A stretch of 64,000 nt of DNA, from contig CM020619.1 in assembly GCA_009829735.1 (NCBI GenBank), forward strand, positions 27,368,063 through 27,432,062, read 5' to 3'. Of this stretch, positions 1 through 9,963 are shown piece by piece. This stretch comes from Pyropia yezoensis. Lineage: Eukaryota > Rhodophyta > Bangiophyceae > Bangiales > Bangiaceae. Under the pieces are notes generated by a model. The model saw only the letters and a list, made by a program, of their open reading frames with translations. It was not told where the DNA came from and did no database searches. Both the position numbers and the translations under genes were made by a program. How positions within the stretch are numbered: position 1 is the stretch's first letter; the number at the start of each line of letters is the position of its first letter.

Positions 1-335
1 CGCCGAACTGAGCAGAAAATCACAGCCAGGTGAAAGACTCAAGAGCCACACCTCCCAAGACGAACGAAGAGAAATGGAATAGCAGCAAGGTATGATGATT
101 GTAGCGACGGCAGCAGCCTCGGCAACAGGAGACTGGTAAATAACGAAGGTGTGTGCGGGGGCGGTAGGGCGCTCGGTGGACGCCGACGTCGCCCTCGCGC
201 GCCTTGGCGCTGGCGGTCGATGTGCTGCTGAAGTAGCCTCCCACTTTTCGCACTATGCAAATGAGACTATATCGGTGCTCGATCAAATAGACAAGATAGT
301 GAGGTAGTATAATTCCAAGTAACGCCTCCTGCAGC
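1..335. other. Upstream region of the helicase gene, no gene seen
   Basis: No supportable coding region. Short open frames on the minus strand are low-complexity Arg/Pro/Ser stretches typical of GC-rich antisense frames. The promoter of the downstream helicase presumably lies here, but I see no clear TATA element. Confidence 0.5.
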
Positions 336-2780
336 ATGGATCGAAAGGCGTGCACCGCCGTCGTCTTCGTTGTCGAGTTGACACGAGGGCGGTCTTGGCG
401 GCCACCTCTCCGTCCTCCTCGTCGACCCATCACGGCTGCCTCCCATGCCCCTTTCCTCAAGATGCTGATCGCGCGGGTGCACTCGGTGGCCGGTGCGGCC
501 ACCCGGTGGGTGCACCCTGGCCGCCCGGTCGCCCCCTTCCCTGCGACGCTCTTCCCGTGGCCTGCTGCGTGGGCGCTTTATCCTCCCTCCCATCCTGCCG
601 GGCGGCCGCTCCTGGCAGCCGCCCACTCTTTTGCGAGGCCCCCGCCGGTGCGGCCGTCGCATCACCCCCCCCCCCAACCCCCCCCCACGGCTCCCGCTTC
701 GACGGGCTTCCCCGCCCTCGGCATCACCCACCCCGGCACCCTCGACGCGCTGCCCAACCTTACCCCCCCCGGCACGCCGCCCATCACCGCCCCCACCGCC
801 ATCCAGACCGTCGCCATTCCGCCCATCCTTGCAGGCTCTCCTACGCTCGTTGCGTCTGAGACGGGCGCCGGCAAGACGCTCGCGTACGCCCTCCCGCTGG
901 CGGTGGCGGCCAAGGCGCGTGAGGCGGCTGGCGGCCGGCCGACGCTTCCGGGCCGCCCGTCGGTGGTGGTACTGGCGCCGACGCGGGAGTTGGCCGCCCA
1001 GGTGCTGGGGGTGTGGAAGCGCCTCGGCCGGAGCGCCAAGCTCCGTGTCGCCAGCGCCGTGGGGGGGGAGGTCCGTGCGGGGCGGCAGCTCAAGGACCTG
1101 GTCGGTGGCCGCCGGGAGGGGGGCTCGACCGCCTCGGCGGGTTCGGCGGGTGCCGGCGTGTCGGCAGTGGACGTGGTGGTGGGGACCCCCTCCCGGGTGT
1201 CAGAGGTGGCCGCCGCGGGGGGGCTCAGCTGGTCGGCCCTGCGGACGGTGGTGGTGGACGAGGCGGACGTTCTGCTCGGGGCGACGCGCGGCTTTGGGGA
1301 CGTTCTGGAGCCGCTTCTGGCGGCATGGGCGGCCAAGGGGCGGTCGCCGCCGGCGGCCGCTCCCACAGCTGCCATTGGCGCTGCCGCTGAAGCGCTGGGC
1401 GCCGGCGCCGGCATTAGCGATGACGGCGCCGCCGCTGCGCCGCCTGCAACGCCCGCCACTCCTGGCGTGCAGATGGTTTATGTCGCCGCCACCGTCCCGC
1501 GGGGGCTGCAAGCGGCGCTTGTCGCCGCCCATCCGGACCTCGTCCTGGCCACGACCCCCGGCCTCCACCGCGCCGCCGACGTGCGGTCCCTGCGCGTGAC
1601 GTTTGTGCGGGTGCCGGGCCCGCCCGCCGCCCGCACCGTCCGGCTGGTCGACACGGTGGCGGGGCTGGTTGAGTCGCTCGCCCCGTCGGGCGGCAAGGTT
1701 ATGGTCTTTTGCAACACGGTTGCGTCGGCGCGCGACGCGCTCGACGCGCTCACCGACGGCGGCCACCCCCGCCCCGCCCTCGGGCCCGGCAGGGTCGTTG
1801 GGTGCTACGGCACCCAGTCGGCGGCCGCCCGCGGGGCGGCGTGGGCGGCCTTTGCCCGCGGCGACGCGCCCGTCATTGTGTGCACCGACGTGGTGAGCCG
1901 CGGCGTGGACGACCCCGCGGTGCGGGCGGTGGTAATGGCCGACGTCCCCCGCGGGGGGGCAGACTACCTCCACCGCGTCGGCCGCCTGCGGGGCGTCGGC
2001 CGCGGCGCTGCCGCCGGCGCCGGTGCGGGCGGCCGGGTGGTCGTGCTCGTCGCCCCGCGCTCGACCGCCGTTGCCCGCACGCTGTACGAGCTCCACGCGG
2101 GGGGCGGGGCGCTCGATGGCGTCGACGCGCAGATGGCGTGGCGTCGATGGACGGCGGGCCTGCAGCACTCGCCTGCGCGCGGAGGGGGCGGCGGGGCGCG
2201 CACCCGCGGGGGGGCCGAGTGGGTAGACGCCCGGGACGGGGCGGCAGCGCGGGGGGGCGGTGACGCCCTGGGGGGAAGCGCCCGTGGGGGGCGGCCCCCG
2301 GCGGGCCGCCGGGGGGGGGGGTGGCCGCCACTACCACGCCGCGGCGCAGCCGCCGCCCGCGTCGGCGGCGGCGGCGGCAGCGGCGACGGCGACGGCCGAC
2401 CCGCATGGCACGACCGGCGCGGTGAAGGCGGCGGCAGCGGGCGCGGCGGGCGGGACGGCGACGGCGGCGACGGCTGGGCGGGCGGCGGGGACCCGCCGCC
2501 CGGCACGCGGCCGCAGCCGGCGCGCGCGACGCGCGCCCGCGCGGCGGTCGCCGCGCGGGTGACCGAGCGGGGGCGGTACCTCGGCCACGTGGAGCGGGAG
2601 GCACGGCGGGCGGCTCCGCCACGCCGGGCAGGCCGCGGCGGCTTGGCGGGTGGCCGTGGCAGCGGCGGCGGCAGGGGCGATGGGTGGGGAGGCGGCGACC
2701 GCAAGGGCGGGCGCCCGCCGCTGGTGCGGAAGGGCAAGCGGCCGCCACGAGCAATGATGCACAAGCAGCGCCGTGGCTGA
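336..2780 (+). CDS. DEAD-box RNA helicase, probably organelle-targeted
   Basis: ATP-dependent RNA helicase of superfamily 2, 814 residues. In order: Q motif near 151-160 (TAPTAIQTVA), Walker A SETGAGKT 174-181, PTRELA 215-220, GTPSR 283-287, DEAD 308-311, motif III as AAT 384-386 rather than SAT, motif IV VMVFCN about 455-460, motif V CTDVVSRGVD about 516-524, and motif VI HRVGR at 546-550 followed by LRGVGR. Two long Ala/Gly insertions lie between motifs. The last 200 residues are Gly/Arg-rich like RGG-type RNA-binding tails. The first 150 residues are Pro/Arg/Ala-rich and could hold a transit peptide. A second in-frame ATG at 462 is an alternative start. No intron is needed. The family is clear; the RNA target (perhaps organellar RNA or ribosome assembly) is inferred. 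Confidence 0.9.
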   Translation: MDRKACTAVVFVVELTRGRSWRPPLRPPRRPITAASHAPFLKMLIARVHSVAGAATRWVHPGRPVAPFPATLFPWPAAWALYPPSHPAGRPLLAAAHSFARPPPVRPSHHPPPQPPPTAPASTGFPALGITHPGTLDALPNLTPPGTPPITAPTAIQTVAIPPILAGSPTLVASETGAGKTLAYALPLAVAAKAREAAGGRPTLPGRPSVVVLAPTRELAAQVLGVWKRLGRSAKLRVASAVGGEVRAGRQLKDLVGGRREGGSTASAGSAGAGVSAVDVVVGTPSRVSEVAAAGGLSWSALRTVVVDEADVLLGATRGFGDVLEPLLAAWAAKGRSPPAAAPTAAIGAAAEALGAGAGISDDGAAAAPPATPATPGVQMVYVAATVPRGLQAALVAAHPDLVLATTPGLHRAADVRSLRVTFVRVPGPPAARTVRLVDTVAGLVESLAPSGGKVMVFCNTVASARDALDALTDGGHPRPALGPGRVVGCYGTQSAAARGAAWAAFARGDAPVIVCTDVVSRGVDDPAVRAVVMADVPRGGADYLHRVGRLRGVGRGAAAGAGAGGRVVVLVAPRSTAVARTLYELHAGGGALDGVDAQMAWRRWTAGLQHSPARGGGGGARTRGGAEWVDARDGAAARGGGDALGGSARGGRPPAGRRGGGWPPLPRRGAAAARVGGGGGSGDGDGRPAWHDRRGEGGGSGRGGRDGDGGDGWAGGGDPPPGTRPQPARATRARAAVAARVTERGRYLGHVEREARRAAPPRRAGRGGLAGGRGSGGGRGDGWGGGDRKGGRPPLVRKGKRPPRAMMHKQRRG

Positions 2781-3746
2781 CGTGGGGGGTTGGGTCTCTG
2801 TGGGTGAAGGAGGGGGGGGGGAAGCGGTGATACGCGGCCGCCACCCACAGCAGTGGGCAGCAGGGGCCCGAGAAAAAAAACAAAGAAAAAGACTAAGCCT
2901 GCACCGTTCCCCTTCCTTCCCGTCCCCAAACTGCGCGCCCACCGCCACGGCGGCTCATCCCCCCCCATCCCCAATGCGAGGAAACCAACCCACTAGCCAC
3001 TGCAGTCGCTTCCGCCGCAGCCGCCGTCGCTGTCCCCGCGGCCGCCGCTGTCGCCACCACCGTCGCTGCCGCCGCTACCTGATCCGCTCGTCAGTGTGCG
3101 CTCACGGTGCAGGCGTGGCGGGGACAGTCACCGCTCTTCCCCCTCCCCCCCACCCCTCCCTGGCCGCGTCGCTCGGAAGCATCGAACCCTACCCGTTGTG
3201 GCGGGGCGACGACGGTGACGCCGGCGGAGACGATCGCCGTATGGGAAGGGCGGGCGCTGGAAAAGGATGTGGGGAGGGACGATGACGACGGGACAGAAGG
3301 AGGTCCAGGCTGCCGGGGCGGCGCCGCACCGGCCGTCTCCCAAGGCTCCCTCCGTTTCAGGCAGAGGGCACTGACACGCGACGCCGCGCCGACACCACGT
3401 GGGCGGCCGTGGCCACGTACGCCCCACGAGGACCCCGCAGGATGGCGAGGTGGGGGCGGTACACGGCCCCACGGTCCACGGAAGTCCACGGGCCGGGGTA
3501 GGCACTCGCCGGACAGACAGGGCATTGTCGGGTCGCACATGCATACACCCCACAAGCAGGCATATGATAACGAAAAAAAGAACACAACACCCCGCAGGAC
3601 TACACGTCCTTGCACCTACTCACACGCTGTCGGCGCTTGTGACGGACCGTAACAACACAGGGGACGAAAAAAAAAAGAAAACACCACACTGTGCGGCACG
3701 CCACGCCCGCAGGGCCGGCGCCCCTCTTCCCCCCTTGCAGCCCCCC
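2781..3746. other. Intergenic region between convergent 3' ends
   Basis: About 970 bases between the helicase stop and the carrier stop. It contains an A-run near 2872-2890 and several C-runs. Open frames on both strands are low-complexity. It presumably holds the 3' UTRs and poly(A) sites of both genes. Confidence 0.5.
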
Positions 3747-5887
3747 TTACCTCGCGCTCGTCAACCCCATCATCGCCTTGGCGCGCTCGTACACCAGGTA
3801 ACTGACGCCTGCCGACGGGAGGACGCTCCAATAACACGGGCGGAGGCCCTTGTACAGCCCGCCAATGCCCTCTCCCCTCACAATGCCCATACTGGCGCCG
3901 ACCATACTCCTGTACACCACCGGCCGGCCGCCAATGCCCTGCAGCTGGAGGCGCTTGCGCACCACGTCCAGCGGGTGGCATACCGTCTGGGCAATCGTGC
4001 CCGCGACGGCGCCCATCACCAGCATAGCCGCCACACTCACCACGGCCTGCTGCCGCGCGCCGGCGGCCTCGTCTGGGTTTTTCGAGTCGATGAAGCGAGC
4101 GGTGTAGGCCAGCTTCAGCTGCTCATACACCATAAACTCGAGGCCGACGTAAGGGAACATGGCAACCAGCGTCGGCGAGAGACCCCGAAACAGCGCCCGC
4201 GGGCCCTGCGTCCGCACCACGGACGCGATCGTGCCACCCACAGACGAATAAGACTCGGGGTGGGCAGTGAGAAGCGTCTTGGCCACCTCGAGGGGGTAGC
4301 ACAGCGACGCGGCGGCCATGCCGGCCGTGCCGCCCGCAAACAGCCGCTCGAGCGCCGTGATGGGTGCGGGCGGCGGCGGCGGGGGGGGCGCAACGCCGCC
4401 GGCGCCGCCGTCGCCAGCGGCAGCAACACTAGCGGGGGCGGTGCGGGCGGCGAGAATGCGGCGCTTGAGGAACTCAAATACCAGGAACTGGATGCCCTTG
4501 GTCGGCGCCACCTTGAGGCAGTTGGCGCCGTTGCCTTTGAAAAAACCGCGCAGGCCCTCCTTCGCAAACAGCGTCCGCAGCTGCGCCAGCGTAGACGGCG
4601 ACGACGACGCCGACGCCGCCGCGCGCGCCGGGGTAGCGGCGGCCGTGGCGGCCGCGGCGGCACGGGCGCCTAACTGTTTGGTCACCGTGGACGACACCAG
4701 GGGGGGGGAGGCGGAGCACATGTTAAGAGTGGCAATGACCTCCAAGGGGGACACGAGCGTGCGGCTGACCATGCCGGCAAGCGCCTGTGGGGGATGGGGA
4801 GAGGGTGGACGGACAAAAAGAGTAGAGGACGCAGCCGGCATCCCCCAAGTCAGCAGCCAGAGCGAGAGTGGGTAAGACCCGCACGGACGGTCATCGGTCC
4901 GCAAATCCAGTGTGGGCGGTCAGTCGGCTGAGCCAAAGCGCGCCACCGTGGTGTGCGTAGCAACGACATAGACACACACACACGCGGGTAGCCCCTGGGT
5001 GGGTGCCGCGCGCACACCCTGTCTAACGAGAGCCCACCACAAAAAGTCCACGTCGCATGTCAAGGACCAGGGGGGCTAGCGCACACCAGCTACCACCAGC
5101 CACCACGGGATGGCAGCGCACGCAGCAACGGCCCACGGGTTTCACCGCTGCTCCCAGGCAACAATTCCCACAAGCACGCCAGGAAGGGCCGCTCCGCCCC
5201 CCTCTCTCCCGCTCTCCTTCCCTCCCCACAAGAGAAGAACTACACGCTAGGAAAAAATTCCAAAGAAACAAGGGAGGACACCCAACGTACGCCCGCCACG
5301 AGGTACTTGAGGATGTCACTTTGGAAGACGCTCTGCATGCGAGCGGCCACCACCCCGCCCCCCCCCCCCCGCTGGACGCCATACGCGGCGGGCACCATGC
5401 CCTTGGCGGTGGGCACAAAGCCCTTGGCCGCGGGCCGGGCGCCGCCACCGCGACGGCCAGGGGCCGCCGTCGCCCCGTCGCCGCCCCTCCCCACCGACGC
5501 CGCCGCCCCCCCCCCCCCGACCGCAGCCTCTACTGCCGCCGATGGGTGGCGCCGCCAACCCCGGCCGGCGGCATTTGTGCCAGCCGCAGAGCGGGCGGCG
5601 AGGGTGGGGTGGTGGGGGCGGCGGACAAAGAAGCGCCCGCGAAGGGCCCAAGAAAGGGGGCCCGAGGCAGTGGCGGCGGCGGAGGCGGTGGCGGTGGTGG
5701 TGGTGGGGGCAGGGGCGGCAGCGGCAGAGGCAGTGGCGACGGTGACGGGGGAGGACGTGCCGCCGCCGGCACGCCCCGCCGCCGGGGAGGCCACCGCCGA
5801 CCGCGCCATGGCCACCACCGCCCGCCGTCGCCGCGGGGGGGCGGCGGCGCCCAACGCCATGGCCACAACCATGGGCGCGGGTGGCAC
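3747..5887 (-). CDS. Mitochondrial carrier family (SLC25) protein, two exons
   Basis: Membrane solute carrier of the SLC25 family. I join exon 1 (5887-5291) to exon 2 (4784-3747) across a phase-0 GT-AG intron; exon 1 ends in KYLVAG and exon 2 starts ALAGMVSRT, rebuilding the usual first helix. The joined protein is about 544 residues. Three carrier repeats are visible, with signatures PLEV at 212, PLEVAK at 363 and PLDVVRKR at 470; the basic residue of the first signature is missing. Repeat ends such as GLRGFFKGN and GIGGLYKGLRP are typical. The pattern resembles nucleotide or coenzyme-type carriers (Brittle1/APC/CoA branch), but the substrate is not determinable. The first 180 residues are Ala/Gly/Arg-rich and may be overcalled; Met164 or Met184 are plausible starts. 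The final AGG TAA GG also resembles a splice donor. Confidence 0.85.
4785..5290 (-). other. Intron of the SLC25 carrier gene
   Basis: 506-base phase-0 intron. On the minus strand the donor is GTACGT and the acceptor is a pyrimidine tract ending CCCCCACAG. Removing it restores a continuous carrier helix; reading through it gives non-carrier sequence on both sides. Confidence 0.85.
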
Positions 5888-8595
5888 TCACCACAAAGGA
5901 GCGACGGGTCGTGGAGTGGAGGAACGGGATGGGTGGCACGCGGTCAGGCGGGGGGGACGAGGGGAGAGGGATGGGGGGGTGGAGGGCAGAGGGGTCGGTA
6001 GCCGGGTCACAGCCCGGCAGGCGCTACGGGGAGAGTCAAACCACGGGCGGGAGACAGAGAAAGGAGCCGCGGGTGCGCGCCCCACGGCCGCGTCGCACCA
6101 GCAGCGGCGGGGCCGTAGCGACGCGGGACGGACCACCACCCGCCGGGAACACGACGCGACGTCGGTGGCGGGGGTCTGTGATGGCAGGCAGTGGTGTCCG
6201 TTCGATGCGCGTCCCCTCCGCGACGACGCAGGCGTCGTCGCCCATGGGCCCAGAAGCCACGTGGTTGTGGGAGGGTGAGTCGCGCGGTCAGAGCTTGGCC
6301 GCCCGCGAATCAATTGGGCGGACAGTTTACAGTGTCCAGCTGCGGAGTGTGGGGCTGCCAGCAGTGCCCAGCACAGCGCCACGACGAGGATGGAGAGCCC
6401 AGCAGAGTGGAAGATCCACTGTTTAAATCACAAGTCCGTTGCCGAATACCTACTCGATAGAATACACACTTATCATGCCGCCTGAGATAGATTTCTGTAA
6501 CTGTGGGTTATCGGGGGTCGGGAAACCCAAGGGCCTTAGAACGTGTTTCCTGGGGGGGGGGCGTCACCGGCCCCAGGAAGGCCGATTTCCAGGCCGGGCT
6601 TGCACCCCCAGCGTCGGATTAGACCACGACTAGCCTCACTAGGCTGACTTGATCTCTTAATCATTTGCGCTATTGCCTGCATGCATGTTCCCTCGCAATC
6701 AAGCCCATGTGACTCCCCAACAGGACAAAGAAATGCAGCTCGACAGGGCAGGCCCGAGAGTCATTGCGAATGCCTCATTGAGCCCTCTGAAGGGAGTTCT
6801 TTCGTCGTGCGCTACGTCTGTCTGCGTCCTTCTCTTGTCAGACCGCTGCCATGTCATCGGCTTCTGCGGTGGTCTGCCTTGACGTGTGTCAAGAGCACCG
6901 ACTCCAAGTCCTGCGGTCTGTGCCCGCCGTCTGCCAGGCACCTCCTTTCTGTTCGATATCGTCCACACCGCACTAATCACCAACTCACCCCCTCACTGCG
7001 ACATCTGCGCTTGTCACCCGTGTCCATTGTCTCTGTGCCTGCCAGCAGTTCGTGTCATGTCCGGAAGTCATGCAGTCGGTATACCCTCCCCTCGAGCACA
7101 TCTTCTTCCACGAGCGCCTTCTCCCCTCGCCTCATCCTCGCCCCCTGGCGCACACGACCGCCCCCTCTCGCCTGCCTGCCTCCTTTGCGCCCCGCCTCTA
7201 CCCCACCCAAGCCGTCGCCACCGCTACATGGTGCTAAACGGCGATACGCTGCCCTGGCTCTTCTCGCGACCTACCATGTCGTCATGGCCGTTGCATGACT
7301 GCGCTCCACACCTCCTGCGCTGCACCACCACTTTTACAACCCCGGGCATCAGGACGACGCCCGCGCCTACCGCCGCTCCCAGCCCCCCCATTCTCTTCCC
7401 TTGGCCGCACCTCGCGCGTTGGGCCGAAGTGTACCCTCCAGCTCCGCGCCTACGTCTGGACACAGCGTAAGCAACAGCTTTCGTGAGCGTCTTGTTGTTG
7501 GCGGGCGACACCAATAATGCGGCTGCAGCTCCTCAAGGGTGCACTTCGACGATCACAGTGCCCGTCGAAGAGCAAGAGGGCGCGTCTATTAGGAGCCGCA
7601 GTATCGCCAAAAACGCCAGCACGTGGCAACCACCACGCCTGCCGTTGCTGCATCGGCCGCCAAAGGCGCAACTGTCGGGAGGTGGGCCAAGGAAGCCTTC
7701 CGGGCTCTCTCGTGTCCCTCTTGATGCTGCTGGGTGACTCGGCGGCGGCATGCGGTCCGACCCCCTGTCCCACTGCATCTGATACAGCCGCATCTCATAC
7801 AGCTGCCGCGAATGACCACGAGGACGTTGCAGGCGCGCCACCCACGGGGTCCGAACACGCTCAGGTTGTAGGGGTTGTCAGACCCCTATGCTCGGAGCTC
7901 CAGGTGTGGGATGTCATAATGATTGAGGTTAAATCCCCTAATCTGGCCTTAGATGTCAAGATTCAACCTGTAGCATAGTAGTGTACGGCGCCTGGCTTAC
8001 ACATGTGTGTCATGGCGCAGTTTCGAATAGGGATCGGACATTCACATTTTCCGGGAGCGGTTCGGTCTTGCACTACAAAGGCGGCCTACCGAGCTACCGT
8101 GGCGGCGGCGCAGCGGAGGCGCCGGTCGAGAAGGCCGTGGTGTCTGCAGCGAAAGTCGGCTTCCTGTTGATGTCCGTCCGAAATCGTTCCCGAGTACCAT
8201 TCAGGATGCATGACTACGTGTATGCCAAAGCTTCAATATGACAATCGGTCACAGATGCACTACATCATCATACAGTCTTTCAATAGAGTGATAAAGTGAC
8301 TGTACAATAGTACTCAGTTACCGCATGCGTTGCTACATCACATAGCACATCTTGAAAAGCGCATTGTATGCAAGTGATACAAGAAGCCGCGCAACCGCTT
8401 GTAGATCATGCAACTGTCATGTCAGCCTGATTTCGCGCCATCGGTTTTTACAACTGCCGGGGCTGCAGTGAAAGCGAAGGGGAAAACAAATCGTACCGCA
8501 TCGACGACACAACACGCCAACACCGGCGGCCGGATGCGCCGCTGCGTCGAACTGTTGCGGCCCAGCGTCCACCTACGACTTGCTCAATTCCAGTC
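5888..8595. other. Long region without a recognisable gene; GC drop near 6430
   Basis: 5888-6430 is GC-rich DNA upstream of the carrier and may hold its promoter. From about 6430 the sequence becomes visibly less GC-rich, like the mobile-element region to the right. A weak open frame of about 150 codons (7517-7978, +) ends in two stops and matches nothing I know; its overlapping frames are equally open, so I do not call it a gene. Confidence 0.45.
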
Positions 8596-9180
8596 ATGAA
8601 CGGGCGGCCTGCTCCTGGTCGGCCCACCTACACCCGAGTGTTTCTTCCTGTGGCTGATGCGCTGAGCGCCCTGCCTGAGCTCGCAGCAGCCGACGGCATG
8701 CGGCGCAAGTCGATTCATCGCCCTGTATACGAGTGGCCTTTTCGAGCTGCTGCTGCACTCGCAGACCGTGTTGACCATGTTGCGCTTGCCGCTGTGGACG
8801 CAGCTGGAAGTGGCACGTATATTAAGAGGTCCTCTATTAAAGGTGCCGGTCGAGGAGTAGCGCGAGCGCTCACACCTGGCGAGTACATCCTGCCGTTCTT
8901 TGGTCAGATGGCTTACCAACACCTCGATGACGCTGTCTATCAAGCCGACCCTCTCCTCGACGTGCGCCTCTACTCGGATGCTGTTCTGCCCGCTCGCCTT
9001 TGAACTACAGCCTATTGTGGGTAAAAGCGCTCCTTGCAGGTGCGGACGGGGCCCGCCTTCTGGGAAGCGCTTCCTGGCGCACCGGGAGCGGATGGCCACA
9101 CTCTCTCCGTCGTACCGCCTAAGTTCTGTGCGGCTGGACGGGCGAACGCGCCGAAGCGAGGGCAGGAGCACAATGCTGAG
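8596..9180 (+). pseudogene. SET-domain protein gene, 5' part, interrupted by element 1
   Basis: N-terminal two thirds of a small SET-domain (protein lysine methyltransferase fold) gene. The start at 8596 opens a 122-codon exon containing IKRSSIKGAGRGVARAL and GEYILPFFGQ, which match the beginning of SET domains (glycine-rich SAM-binding part). A 78-base intron (8962-9039) removes two in-frame stops, after which the frame continues to EHNAE at 9180, where the retrotransposon begins. The frame resumes exactly after the second target duplication at 18841. Joined length would be about 215 residues. Whether it was functional before insertion, and whether it is a host gene or mobile-element cargo, is unknown. 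Confidence 0.6.
8962..9039 (+). other. Probable 78-base intron in the SET gene
   Basis: Donor GTGCGC, acceptor TCCTTGCAG, phase 0. It contains the only in-frame stops (9001 and 9022) between the two SET-like segments. A branch-like TGAAC/CTAC lies about 35 bases from the acceptor. Confidence 0.55.
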
Positions 9181-9754
9181 TGTAGCATCCCTGGCCCCGA
9201 CTTGGCGCCGACCCGGGACTGCAACCAGAGGGCACCAGGTGCCAGAACACGCCCGCCGTGTGGCGATGGTTGGCGGCCGTGGCCCGTGCCCGGCACTGGG
9301 ATGCGGTGGACTACGCTATCCACACGCGAGAGAGGGATTTCTGATGTGTTTTTGCATATTTGTGAGGGACTTGATTTGAGAGAATTTGAGTGTGAGATTA
9401 GTGAGTGGGAATAGAATCAGTAGTGATAGTGGCCCCCGACCTGACGAGGTTAGACTCGGGTCGGGGCCACTCGGGGTTATGGGGGGGGGCTACCGGGCCA
9501 ACGTGCCGGGGTTCCCCCAGATGCACGTTAAGAGGGACAGCGAGGCGCCCTCGGCCCGCGCCCTCAGGGAGAAAGACAACTGCGCGTTTGCTTTCCTCTT
9601 CCCCGTGTGCACTACCGTGCGTATCTGTTTGCTCTGCGAGCAGGCACGTGAGGCAACAGGCATACCATTCTCGTAGTTCCCCTTTCTGCGTTACCTGTCC
9701 CTTTCCCCCGAGGGATATTGACACGTGTCTGAGAGGATCGAGTTTTATACCACA
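9181..9754 (+). repeat. 5' LTR of element 1
   Basis: 574 bases, TG...CA termini, matching 18262-18835 with no difference that I can see. It contains a large imperfect hairpin (9429-9473) with arms near AGTGGCCCCCGACC. The LTR end carries TTTTATAC, which reads GTATAAAAC on the other strand. Confidence 0.97.
9429..9473 (+). promoter_or_regulatory. Large hairpin in the element 1 LTR
   Basis: Arms of about 13-14 bases (AGTGGCCCCCGACC against GGGTCGGGGCCACT, one bulged base) flank a short loop. It is repeated in the 3' LTR at 18510-18554. It could be an R-region RNA structure; this is inferred from shape only. Confidence 0.45.
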
Positions 9755-9758
9755 TATT

Positions 9759-9775
9759 TGGTGGAGCAGCAGGGG
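9759..9775 (+). other. Primer binding site of element 1
   Basis: TGGTGGAGCAGCAGGGG, four bases after the LTR. It is complementary to a tRNA 3' end (CCA plus discriminator A plus acceptor strand). The same 17 bases occur beside the 5' LTRs of elements 2 and 3. I cannot assign the tRNA isoacceptor. Confidence 0.8.
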
Positions 9776-9963
9776 ATTGGAGTGTTTGAGAAGAGACATT
9801 TGGGAGCAGCGGTTGCGTTGTTCCTATTCTGTCTTTTTCTGTGGTTTGGGAATTATTTGCACCCGTTCACGGGAACCCCATTCCTGGCTCTCCAACCCCT
9901 CTCTTGTGGTCTTGCGATCTTTGGACACGCAGGTAACTGGACTGTGGCCGTCAAGAGACCAAC

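Noticed and set aside
662-1459. 265-codon minus-strand frame inside the DEAD-box gene
   Set aside because: Low-complexity Ala/Pro/Ser sequence opposite a clear helicase; typical of GC-rich third positions.
1873-2974. Two overlapping minus-strand frames of 336 codons at the helicase 3' end
   Set aside because: Arg/Pro-only composition opposite a Gly/Arg-rich coding tail.
7517-7978. 153-codon ORF in the region left of the SET gene
   Set aside because: No motif, and overlapping frames are equally open; not enough to call a gene.
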